Shown here in pieces: positions 51,853 through 60,248 of a DNA stretch of 64,000 bases (positions within the stretch are counted from its first letter, which is position 1; each line of letters opens with the position of its first letter). The notes below the pieces were generated by a model. The model was given only the letters and a program-made list of their open reading frames with translations, was not told the DNA's origin and did no database searches. Origin of the DNA: G965207125 sp965207125 (GTDB lineage Bacteria > Pseudomonadota > Alphaproteobacteria > Puniceispirillales > UBA1172); contig OZ242263.1 of assembly GCA_965207125.1 (NCBI GenBank), positions 1,488,001 through 1,552,000 of the forward strand, given 5' to 3'. The position numbers were made by a program, and so were the translations under genes.

Positions 51853-54695
51853 TGCCTGAACAACTTGTTCTGATTGACGGGTCGGGTTACATTTTTCGCG
51901 CTTTTCATGCTCTGCCGCCCATGACCCGAAGCGACGGAATGCCCATTGGCGCCGTCTATGGCTTTACTAATATGGTTATGAAATTGATCGAGGATCTTGA
52001 CCCTGATCGCGTTATCGTCATTTTAGATCATGCAAGAAAAACCTTTCGAAACGAAATCTACCCCGACTATAAAGCCAACAGAGATGAGCCACCAGAAGAA
52101 CTAGTCCCGCAATTTCCACTGATTCGCGATGCGGCAGAAGCGCTCGCACTACCGGTGGCCGTCGAAGTGGGATTTGAGGCTGATGATCTGATCGCATCTT
52201 ACGCTAAAACCGGAATAGATCAGGGGATGGAAGCATTAATCATCTCCTCGGATAAAGATCTCATGCAACTGGTGAGACCCGGTGTCACCATGCTTGATCC
52301 GATGAAGCAACTACGAATAAATACCGAGCAGGTTATCGAAAAATTTGGTGTCTCACCTGACAAAGTCATCGATGTTCAGTCCTTGGCTGGCGATTCAAGC
52401 GATAACGTGCCAGGAGTACCGGGTATAGGCATCAAAACTGCCGCCGAATTGATCAATATCTATGGTGACCTTGACACATTGCTCGCGCAGGCTGAAGAGA
52501 TCAAGCAGCCGAAACGCCGTGAGAATCTGATCAATTTTGCCGAGCAGGCAAGGGTGTCACGCGCGTTGGTTACCTTACGTGAGGACGCACCGATGCCGGT
52601 CACTCTTGAAGAAGCAAAACGGAGGCCTCTGGATTTAGCCCAGCTTAAAGCATTTCTCGAAACCCACGAATTCAAGCGACTTCTCGCCAAGATTGACGCG
52701 CGGATTGCTCATCAAAGCCAAAGCGAGGCCCCAATTTATTCCGTGCAAGGTAACGCCTCCTCTCAGATAGACTGTGAGGCAAATTATGATCTTGTGACCG
52801 ATATAGAAACGTTGCAGTCTTGGGTCGCGGCGATCGATGAGCGGGGGCTGGTGGCGATCGATACCGAGACCACTTCGCTTAATGCCTCTGAAGCCATGCT
52901 GACCGGCATTGCGCTCGCGGTTGCGCCTGGGAGGGCTTGCTATATCCCTTTGCGCCACCGCTTAAACACTTTGGGTGATACCCCCGCCGAAGCCACCGCG
53001 CCTGACGATAGCATGGGGGGGCTGTTTGGTTTCGCCGATGATGTAAAAAGTGATGTCTTGCGCGAGGGGCAGTTGGAGTTTGATGTTGTGGTGGAGGCGC
53101 TGCGCGAGACGCTGGCCGCACCCCATATTCTCAAAATCGGGCATAATCTCAAATACGACCTCCATGTATTATCCCGCCCAATCAACGGCGGTTTTACCGT
53201 AGCGCCTCTTGATGACACGATGTGTCTTTCTTTCGTTCTGGATGCTGGACGCGCTTTTAATCATAAATTGGATGATCTGGTCGCCACGCATTTGGGACAC
53301 AAAATGGTCAGTTATGAGGATATTTGCGGCAAGGGAAAGAACAAGCGGCGCTTTGATGACGTGCCACCGGAGGAGGCTGGCGATTACGCCGCCGAGGACG
53401 CCGATATGACCTTGAGGTTATGGCATATCTTGAAGCCGAGACTTGCCCAAGAACATAAAGCGAGAGTCTATGAGAGACTTGAAAGACCCCTGATACAGGT
53501 TTTGGTCGCGATGGAAGTAGAAGGTATCAAACTCGATCGCCGAATTCTTGAGGCGATCAGCATCGAATTTGCCTCACACCTTAAAACGCTTGAGGGCGAG
53601 ATTTACCAACGTGCAGGGGAGCCGTTTAATATAGCCTCGCCTAAGCAACTAGGTGAGATATTATTTGAAAAAATGGGACTTCAGGGTGGAAAAAAATCCA
53701 AAACCGGTGCTTTATCCACTGGCGCAGATGTTCTTGAGACTCTTGCCGCTACTGGAGTTGAAATTGCTGAAAAAGTGCTCGATTGGCGGCATTTTGCTAA
53801 GCTTAAATCGACATATGCTGACGCTTTACTCGCCTCGCTCAATCCCGACACTGGACGCGTGCATACCTCATATTCGATGATTGGCGCTTCGACCGGAAGG
53901 TTGTCGTCGAGCGATCCTAATGTGCAGAATATCCCAGTCAGGACGCCTGAAGGGCGACGAATCCGCGAGGCTTTTATCGCGGATGATGGGCATAAACTGA
54001 TTTCAGCTGATTACTCACAGATAGAACTGCGGCTAGTGGCCCATGTCGCCAGAGAGCAAAGCATGATCGATGCGTTTCATCAGGGAATGGATATTCACGC
54101 CCAAACTGCGTCAGAAGTTTTCGCCGTACCTTTAGAGACAATGACATCTGAGATACGTCGCCGCGCTAAGGCGATCAACTTCGGCATTATTTACGGCATT
54201 TCAGCGTTTGGACTCGCCCGACAGCTGCGCCTTCCACAAGATGAGGCGAGGTCTTATATAGAAGCCTATTTCGATCGTTTTCCCGGCATCAAACGCTATA
54301 TGGATGAGACCCGGATTGCGGCGCGGGAGATGGGTTATGTCGAAACTCTGTTCGGGAGGCGACTTTATATTCAGGGGATTAAAGCGAGCAATCAAGCGCA
54401 ACGGGGTTTTGCTGAAAGGCAAGCGATCAACGCCCCGATCCAAGGCACCGCCGCCGATATTATCAAGCAGGCTATGACTCGGATGCCTAGGGCGTTAGTT
54501 GAAGCCTCAAACCCCGCTAGAATGCTGTTGCAGGTCCATGACGAGCTGATTTTCGAATGCCCTGATGCGGCGGTTGATGACGCGATGGGGATTATCATCG
54601 AGGTGATGGAAGCCGCCGCTAAGCCGACTCTTGACCTGACTGTGCCGTTAATTGTTGAGGCGCATGCCGGGCTTTCATGGAATGAGGTTCATTAA
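51852..54695 (+). CDS. polA: DNA polymerase I
   Basis: A 947-residue repair and Okazaki-fragment polymerase. The 5'-3' exonuclease domain (LIDGSGYIFRAFHALPP; DKDLMQLV; GIGIKTAAELI) covers about residues 1-290. The 3'-5' exonuclease has an intact DTETTSLN acidic site (about 337) and LKIGHNLKYDLHVL. The polymerase domain has DPNVQNIPVRTPEGRRIREAF, ISADYSQIELRLVAH (motif A), RRRAKAINFGIIYGISAFGL (O-helix) and LLQVHDELIFE (motif C). All catalytic residues are present. A GAGGTT/AACCTC hairpin overlaps the stop (54684-54699) without a T-run. Confidence 0.96.
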   Translation: MPEQLVLIDGSGYIFRAFHALPPMTRSDGMPIGAVYGFTNMVMKLIEDLDPDRVIVILDHARKTFRNEIYPDYKANRDEPPEELVPQFPLIRDAAEALALPVAVEVGFEADDLIASYAKTGIDQGMEALIISSDKDLMQLVRPGVTMLDPMKQLRINTEQVIEKFGVSPDKVIDVQSLAGDSSDNVPGVPGIGIKTAAELINIYGDLDTLLAQAEEIKQPKRRENLINFAEQARVSRALVTLREDAPMPVTLEEAKRRPLDLAQLKAFLETHEFKRLLAKIDARIAHQSQSEAPIYSVQGNASSQIDCEANYDLVTDIETLQSWVAAIDERGLVAIDTETTSLNASEAMLTGIALAVAPGRACYIPLRHRLNTLGDTPAEATAPDDSMGGLFGFADDVKSDVLREGQLEFDVVVEALRETLAAPHILKIGHNLKYDLHVLSRPINGGFTVAPLDDTMCLSFVLDAGRAFNHKLDDLVATHLGHKMVSYEDICGKGKNKRRFDDVPPEEAGDYAAEDADMTLRLWHILKPRLAQEHKARVYERLERPLIQVLVAMEVEGIKLDRRILEAISIEFASHLKTLEGEIYQRAGEPFNIASPKQLGEILFEKMGLQGGKKSKTGALSTGADVLETLAATGVEIAEKVLDWRHFAKLKSTYADALLASLNPDTGRVHTSYSMIGASTGRLSSSDPNVQNIPVRTPEGRRIREAFIADDGHKLISADYSQIELRLVAHVAREQSMIDAFHQGMDIHAQTASEVFAVPLETMTSEIRRRAKAINFGIIYGISAFGLARQLRLPQDEARSYIEAYFDRFPGIKRYMDETRIAAREMGYVETLFGRRLYIQGIKASNQAQRGFAERQAINAPIQGTAADIIKQAMTRMPRALVEASNPARMLLQVHDELIFECPDAAVDDAMGIIIEVMEAAAKPTLDLTVPLIVEAHAGLSWNEVH

Positions 54696-54830
54696 CCTCT
54701 GTTGGCGGCCTCACCTGTTTGCGTTGTTAGCTTGCGCCATAATACCTTGATCTTGCCGTTATTCGGCCATGATTTTGCCCTTTCCGGCGGCTATTATGGC
54801 AGGAATACCAGAGTCTGGAATATCAGAGCA

Positions 54831-54859
54831 TAGTCAATCACGCATTGATCAGCTATAAT
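54831..54859 (+). promoter_or_regulatory. possible promoter of chvI-chvG
   Basis: A perfect TATAAT (54854-54859) is preceded after 17 bases by TAGTCA (54831-54836, four of six consensus positions), 22 bases before the chvI ATG. The 186-base gap upstream of chvI shows no other feature. Confidence 0.4.
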
Positions 54860-54881
54860 GAACAGAGATAAGGAGAAAACT

Positions 54882-55571
54882 ATGGTAAGCCGAATTGCCC
54901 TTGTCGATGATGACCGCAATATCATCACTTCAGTTTCGCTTTTGCTCGAATCCGAAGGGTATCACGTGGATACTTATACCGATGGTGAGGAAGGGCTAAT
55001 TGGATTAGAGAGAAATCCTGTTGATCTGGCTATTCTCGATATTAAAATGCCGCGAATGGACGGCATGGAAATGCTCAAAAAAATCCGCGTGTCAGGGTCT
55101 TTACCAGTGATTTTTCTCACCAGTAAAGATGATGAAATAGACGAAGCGCTGGGCTTGCGGATGGGGGCGGATGATTATATCACTAAGCCTTTTTCGCAAA
55201 GGCTGCTGCTTGAAAGAGTGGGCGCCATCTTACGCCGCGCCGACCCCACCAGTCCAACCAATGCCGAGAATGCCGTTACCGTCGGCGAGTTGGTGCTTAA
55301 TCCCGACCGCCATCTATGTCGCTGGAAAGACCAAGACGTTAAATTGACTGTTACCGAATTTCTGATTCTATCCGCGCTCACGCGTCGGCCGGGAATCGTC
55401 AAAAATCGTGATCAGCTTCTCGATGCCGCTTATGGTGATAACGTCTATCTCGATGACCGCACCATCGATAGTCATATTAAACGCCTCAGGCGCAAATTCA
55501 GGGAAGTAGACCCCGGTTTCGATCAGATAGAAACGCTGTATGGGGTCGGCTATAAGTATCTTGACGCCTGA
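54882..55571 (+). CDS. chvI: response regulator ChvI (OmpR family)
   Basis: A 229-residue response regulator. The receiver domain has the acidic pair VDDDRN (residues 9-11), phospho-acceptor Asp in LAILDIKMPRMDGMEML (about 53), Thr/Ser in VIFLTSKDD and Lys in YITKPFS. The C-terminal winged-helix DNA-binding domain ends DDRTIDSHIKRLRRKFREV ... LYGVGYKYLDA. The AAGGAGAA site supports the ATG at 54882. With ChvG it forms the conserved alphaproteobacterial envelope/acid-stress system (ExoS-ChvI, BvrS-BvrR), inferred from sequence and position. Confidence 0.93.
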   Translation: MVSRIALVDDDRNIITSVSLLLESEGYHVDTYTDGEEGLIGLERNPVDLAILDIKMPRMDGMEMLKKIRVSGSLPVIFLTSKDDEIDEALGLRMGADDYITKPFSQRLLLERVGAILRRADPTSPTNAENAVTVGELVLNPDRHLCRWKDQDVKLTVTEFLILSALTRRPGIVKNRDQLLDAAYGDNVYLDDRTIDSHIKRLRRKFREVDPGFDQIETLYGVGYKYLDA

Positions 55572-57201
55572 CGGGTTTATCGCGAAATACCTGTTACCGC
55601 TAAGGTTTCGAATCGTTGTTATTGTTGTTCTGCCGACAGCGGTGTTTTTTATTGGGCTTTTGTATCTTGATCAATATCGGGAAACCGTGTTGGTTTCTGA
55701 ACTTGCTGCATTATCACGCCAAGGCAACACTCTTGCTAAATCTATTGGCTTGGCTGATGCTGAATATTCCGAACTGGCTGAGCGGCGCATTTCAAGCGAA
55801 ACCATGCAGCGCGCGACCCAGCTGATTGCCAGCATCCCTGACGCACGAATTCGGCTTTTTCAACCGGATGGCTCGCTGATTATCGATAGCATCGCTAGCT
55901 TCGGACTCGCCGCACCCAAAAGCACGCTTCGCACCACATCAAGCAGCGAGGATGGAATCAAAAATCGCTTGAATGCGTGGCTTGAAGATGCGGTCCACAC
56001 CATCGCGACTTTGCTGTCACGATCAGATAGTTATCCGGTCTATCGCGAAAAACGCTTTCAAAGCGTGTCCGATTTTCCTGCTATTGCCGAAGCGCTTGGG
56101 GGAGATGAGGCCACCTTCATTATGCGTGATTCTGATGACGGGCAACTGATTCTGGGTGTTGCTGTTCCTATACGGCATTTGCGCGTGGTGCGCGGTGCAT
56201 TGATGGTCACCGCTTCAGGTGAGCGCGCTGAACGCGATATTATCGCCGTCCAATATTCTTTTTTTCAAATCTTTTTAGGTATTCTTGTTATCACCATCAT
56301 TTTGGGGGGGTTTTTATCTCGATCTATTATCCGTCCAATCAGAAAACTCGCGGTTGCCGCCGATACTGTGCGCCAATCGAGTGGGGCGAGTCTCGATCTG
56401 CCTGATCTCACCGCGCGGCAAGATGAGATTGGCACACTCGCAAGAGATATTACCGCGATGACCAAAGAGCTCCAACGCCGTGCGTCCGCGACCGCTGACT
56501 TCGCTGCCGATGTCGCGCATGAGATTAAAAACCCCCTGACCTCATTGCGCAGTGCGGTTGAAACCCTTGATCGCCTCAAAGACAAAGAGCGCCAACAGAA
56601 ACTGATTAAAATTATTGTCTCTGATGTCAAACGTCTCGATAGGCTTATTTCCGATATCTCGGCCGCCAGCAAATTAGACCGAGACCTGCTCGACGCCGAA
56701 TATGAAACCGTCAATATCATCGATCTTATCACCAGTTTTGCTGAAGCGCGCAATGTGTCGCTGGATCATGCAGTGCTCGAACTGGACTTGCCGGATAAAC
56801 CTCTTTGGGTGCGGGTGGCTGTGGATAGAATAATTCAGATTCTCGATAATCTTCTCACCAATGCTGTCAGTTTCAGCCCGTCCCGCGGTGCAATTACCAT
56901 TACCATTAAGCAAATCCGCGATATGGCCGTGATCGATATAGCTGATCAGGGGTGCGGAATAGCGCAGGGAAAAACCGAGGCGATTTTTGATCGGTTCTAT
57001 TCCGAACGGCCGAAAAGCGAAAAATTCGGCGAACATTCAGGACTAGGGCTTTCTATTTCACGGCGCATCGCTGAAGTGCATGGTGGAACATTGACCGCCG
57101 CTAATCAGCTTGATGATAAAAACCACACGCGCATCACTGGCGCGATGCTGACGTTGACTTTGCCGCTTTGGCATGGTGATGCTCACTCTTCTGTGTCATA
57201 A
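55540..57201 (+). CDS. chvG: sensor histidine kinase ChvG
   Basis: A 553-residue membrane kinase. Two transmembrane helices (about residues 25-45 and 242-264) enclose a periplasmic sensor of about 200 residues. Then come a HAMP linker (RSIIRPIRKLAVAADTVR), the H-box DFAADVAHEIKNPLTSLRS with the phosphorylated His, and an ATPase domain with N-box DNLLTNAVSFSPSRG and G-boxes DQGCGIAQG and GLGLSISRRI. The ATG at 55540 overlaps chvI by 32 bases; a TTG at about 55559 is an alternative. In relatives hprK follows; here rapZ comes directly. Confidence 0.92.
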   Translation: MGSAISILTPDGFIAKYLLPLRFRIVVIVVLPTAVFFIGLLYLDQYRETVLVSELAALSRQGNTLAKSIGLADAEYSELAERRISSETMQRATQLIASIPDARIRLFQPDGSLIIDSIASFGLAAPKSTLRTTSSSEDGIKNRLNAWLEDAVHTIATLLSRSDSYPVYREKRFQSVSDFPAIAEALGGDEATFIMRDSDDGQLILGVAVPIRHLRVVRGALMVTASGERAERDIIAVQYSFFQIFLGILVITIILGGFLSRSIIRPIRKLAVAADTVRQSSGASLDLPDLTARQDEIGTLARDITAMTKELQRRASATADFAADVAHEIKNPLTSLRSAVETLDRLKDKERQQKLIKIIVSDVKRLDRLISDISAASKLDRDLLDAEYETVNIIDLITSFAEARNVSLDHAVLELDLPDKPLWVRVAVDRIIQILDNLLTNAVSFSPSRGAITITIKQIRDMAVIDIADQGCGIAQGKTEAIFDRFYSERPKSEKFGEHSGLGLSISRRIAEVHGGTLTAANQLDDKNHTRITGAMLTLTLPLWHGDAHSSVS

Positions 57202-57238
57202 TAATCCCTCATGCTAACGCGTAACAAACAGAGAAATC

Positions 57239-58156
57239 ATGGCAAAGCAGGTTTTGGGGAAGAAAAACACCGCGCGAAAACCTGACGCCAAAAAGAAATT
57301 GGTGTTGGTGTCCGGCCTCGCTGGAGCTGGACATTCGACTGCATTGCATTTTCTTGAGGATGCTGGATACACCGCGATCGATAACCTACCGTTATCGCTT
57401 TTAGATCAGATGATCGGACGCGAGATCGAAATAGCCGGGCGGTCCCTCGCCGTCTCAATAGACGCCCGCACCCCAGGGTTTAATCCTGACACGCTAATCC
57501 TGCTACTGAGTGATGTGCAGAAACGCCTTGGTGATGATGTCACGTTGATTTTCCTTGTCGCCTCAAAAGCCGAATTACTACGCCGTTATAATGCGACTAG
57601 AAGACGGCATCCTCTTGAGGTCGGCAACGATCTTAAGGCGGCCATCGATCAGGATAGCGCTAGAATGAGCGGTATAGAAGGCATTGCCAATGTATCTATA
57701 GACACCACTGGAAGCTTACCGACGGATTTCCGCCACCGCCTTTTATGTTCAGTCGGCGCGTCCGAGGCTTCATCTCTCCCCATCATCATCCAGAGTTTTT
57801 CCTATCGCCATGGAATCCCTGATGATGCTGATATGGTGCTCGATACCCGATTCCTTGCAAACCCGTTTTGGATATCGGGACTGGCCGAGAAAACTGGCAC
57901 TGACAAAAAAGTGCGCGAGTTCATCCAAAGAGATGCACTGTTTGATGATACGATCAGCCAGATTATCAAAACCCTTACATCTGTTCTGCCACGCTACAGA
58001 GATGAAGGCAGAACCCAATACACCATCGCTTTCGGTTGCACTGGTGGGCGGCATCGGTCAGTTTTTGTTGCTGAACATATCGCTGGCTATCTCAAGGCAC
58101 AAAACCATGATGTGAGGCTTAGCCATCGCGATTTGATGAAAAGCCGCCCATTGTAA
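57239..58156 (+). CDS. rapZ: RapZ family nucleotide-binding/RNA adaptor protein, P-loop altered
   Basis: A 305-residue protein of the RapZ/YvcJ family. The N-terminal domain starts SGLAGAGHSTALHFLEDAGY. The Walker A lysine is His here (GAGHST instead of GAGKS/T); Arg is seen in some relatives. Walker B-like DNLPLSLLDQ is intact. The C-terminal domain has VLDTRFLANPFW and the conserved end FGCTGGRHRSVFVAEHIA. In enterobacteria RapZ binds small RNAs to control GlmS. The first 17 residues are a basic, Lys-rich extension. The usual neighbours hprK, EIIA and HPr are missing around it. Confidence 0.9.
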   Translation: MAKQVLGKKNTARKPDAKKKLVLVSGLAGAGHSTALHFLEDAGYTAIDNLPLSLLDQMIGREIEIAGRSLAVSIDARTPGFNPDTLILLLSDVQKRLGDDVTLIFLVASKAELLRRYNATRRRHPLEVGNDLKAAIDQDSARMSGIEGIANVSIDTTGSLPTDFRHRLLCSVGASEASSLPIIIQSFSYRHGIPDDADMVLDTRFLANPFWISGLAEKTGTDKKVREFIQRDALFDDTISQIIKTLTSVLPRYRDEGRTQYTIAFGCTGGRHRSVFVAEHIAGYLKAQNHDVRLSHRDLMKSRPL

Positions 58157-58226
58157 GAATGCCAAATGCCGTTGCCTCATCTCATAGGTTTTGCTAGGGA
58201 ATACTGATACGAAAGGAGTGCCGATA

Positions 58227-59624
58227 ATGGACAAAAACGACTTTAGAATCGCTGATATGTCACTCGCCGAATGGGGACGCAAAGAAATCACCATCGCCGA
58301 AGTTGAAATGCCTGGGTTGATGGCACTCCGGGAGGAATATAAGGGCAAAAAACCACTCGCTGGTGCGAGGGTTGCAGGATGCCTTCATATGACGATCCAG
58401 ACTGCGGTTCTGATCGAGACATTGACCGCACTTGGCGCTGAGGTGCGCTGGGCGTCATGCAACATTTTCTCAACTCAAGATCATGCCGCCGCCGCAATTG
58501 CCCAAAGTGGCGTGCCCGTCTTTGCTCATAAAGGGGAGACCCTCGAGGAATACTGGCAATTTGTTGATGCGATCTTTGATTGGCCAGACGGAAGGCAAGC
58601 CAATATGATCCTCGATGATGGAGGTGATGCCACCATGTATGTTCTGATGGGAAAACTCATCGAAGATGGCAAGGAGTCCTTGCCTCAAGCTTCATCGGCG
58701 GAAGAAAAAGTGTTTCGCGCCCAATTAGAAAAATGTTTTGCGGAAAAACCTGGTTGGCTCTCAGCCCAATGTTCTGCCATCAAAGGCGTCTCAGAAGAAA
58801 CCACCACAGGTGTCTTGCGGCTTTATAATCTCGCTGAGCAGAAAAAACTTTTCTTTCCAGCCTTCGATGTTAACTCCAGCGTCACCAAATCCAAATTTGA
58901 TAATCTTTACGGATGTCGCGAATCGCTGGTTGATGGAATTCGCCGCGCCACTGATGTTATGCTGGCTGGAAAAATCGCGGTTGTTTGCGGTTTTGGTGAT
59001 GTTGGTAAAGGATCTGCTGCCTCATTGCGGCAAGGCGGGGCGAGGGTTATGGTCACCGAAATAGATCCGATCTGCGCGCTTCAGGCCGCAATGGAAGGGT
59101 ATGAAGTCGTCACCATGGAAGAGGCCGCTACCAGAGCCGATATTTTCGTCACCGCCACTGGCAACCGCGATGTGATTACGGTGGATCACATGCGCGCCAT
59201 GAAAGACAGAGCAATCGTTTGCAATATTGGGCATTTCGATAATGAGATCCAGGTGGATGCTCTTAGCAATATGGAGTGGAGTGAGGTTAAGCCTCAGGTC
59301 GATGAGGTTGCTTTTCCTGATGGCAAGAAAATTATCATGCTCGCCAAAGGACGACTGGTTAATCTCGGATGCGCCACCGGCCACCCGTCCTTCGTCATGT
59401 CATCGTCTTTCACCAACCAAGTGCTAGCACAGATAGAGCTTTGGACTCACGGGGATAAATACGATAAAAAAGTCTACACTCTGCCGCGTCACCTCGATGA
59501 AAAAGTCGCAAGGTTGCATTTAGATAAGGTCGGTGCAAAACTCACGCAATTATCTGAAAATCAGGCTAGTTATATCGGCGTTAAGCGGCAAGGGCCGTTC
59601 AAATCCGATCTCTACAGATATTGA
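58227..59624 (+). CDS. ahcY: adenosylhomocysteinase
   Basis: A 465-residue enzyme splitting S-adenosylhomocysteine into adenosine and homocysteine; it belongs to the methyl cycle. ASCNIFSTQDHAAAAIA, the NAD-binding VCGFGDVGKGSAASLRQGG, and the C-terminal LDEKVARLHLDKVGAKLTQL and KSDLYRY match AHCY. The length with its 40-residue insert is the usual alphaproteobacterial form. The ATG at 58227 follows GAAAGGAG. I looked for a SAH- or SAM-binding riboswitch in the 70-base leader and saw none. Confidence 0.96.
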   Translation: MDKNDFRIADMSLAEWGRKEITIAEVEMPGLMALREEYKGKKPLAGARVAGCLHMTIQTAVLIETLTALGAEVRWASCNIFSTQDHAAAAIAQSGVPVFAHKGETLEEYWQFVDAIFDWPDGRQANMILDDGGDATMYVLMGKLIEDGKESLPQASSAEEKVFRAQLEKCFAEKPGWLSAQCSAIKGVSEETTTGVLRLYNLAEQKKLFFPAFDVNSSVTKSKFDNLYGCRESLVDGIRRATDVMLAGKIAVVCGFGDVGKGSAASLRQGGARVMVTEIDPICALQAAMEGYEVVTMEEAATRADIFVTATGNRDVITVDHMRAMKDRAIVCNIGHFDNEIQVDALSNMEWSEVKPQVDEVAFPDGKKIIMLAKGRLVNLGCATGHPSFVMSSSFTNQVLAQIELWTHGDKYDKKVYTLPRHLDEKVARLHLDKVGAKLTQLSENQASYIGVKRQGPFKSDLYRY

Positions 59625-59635
59625 TGCGCTAGCCC

Positions 59636-59657
59636 CTCTCCTCTGGAGAGCGTTTTT
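59636..59657 (+). terminator. probable terminator after ahcY
   Basis: CTCTCC (59636-59641) pairs with GGAGAG (59645-59650) around a three-base loop and is followed by CG and five T. It sits only 13 bases before the tsaE start, so some read-through is likely. Confidence 0.5.
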
Positions 59658-59669
59658 GAGAGATAACTT

Positions 59670-60198
59670 TTGAGTGAAATTTTTAACCCACACGCCCATA
59701 ATTGCCATGTGCTGACATATCACGCCGCGAACGAGGCGGCGACCGCCGAACTCGCTGCTCGTATCGAGCCGCGCCTCACCGGGGGTGATGTGATCGGGCT
59801 TAGCGGCGTGATCGGCAGTGGAAAATCGTTTTTCTCTCGTAGTCTGATCACTCGCCACCGCCAGTCGACTTAACGTGCCTTGTGGCGAGATTCCAAGTCC
59901 TACTTTCACCCTCGTTCAATCCTATCCGCGTCCTGCGCCGGAAAACCCTGATGCGCTGATCTGGCATTGCGATCTGTGGCGATTGGATAAGGCTCTCGAT
60001 ATACAGGAACTTGGACTTGATGAAGCAATGGTGCAGGAAATATGCTTGATTGAATGGGCGGAGAAACTGGGTGCGTTTTTCCCATCGGCCGCGTTATGGC
60101 TAAAATTTTCTTTTGATGATAAAAACCCTGACGCACGAATGATCGAAGGGTTTTGTCATAGCAATTACGTTAAGCACTGGCGCGAACGTCTGCAATAA
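59670..60198 (+). pseudogene. tsaE: tRNA threonylcarbamoyladenosine biosynthesis ATPase TsaE, frameshifted
   Basis: Two frames together encode a complete TsaE, the ATPase partner of TsaB/TsaD in t6A tRNA modification. The first (TTG at 59670, to TAA at 59871) holds the P-loop GVIGSGKSFFSRSLI. The second, offset by one base and open from 59848, reads TASRLNVPCGEIPSPTFTLVQSYP, then IWHCDLWRLDKALDIQELGLDEA and ICLIEWAEKLG, up to TAA at 60196-60198. The frames cross between 59845 and 59873. TsaE is normally essential, so a sequencing error, a very recent mutation or frameshift suppression must be considered. The sequence as given does not encode the intact protein. Confidence 0.8.
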
Positions 60199-60248
60199 CC
60201 CTTAAGGCTGACTATCCATAAGAGCAGGAATGATGTATAATCAATCCT

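Noticed and set aside
58157..58226. SAH- or SAM-binding riboswitch before ahcY
   Set aside because: The 70-base leader shows no convincing stems or conserved core; only a normal ribosome-binding site is visible.
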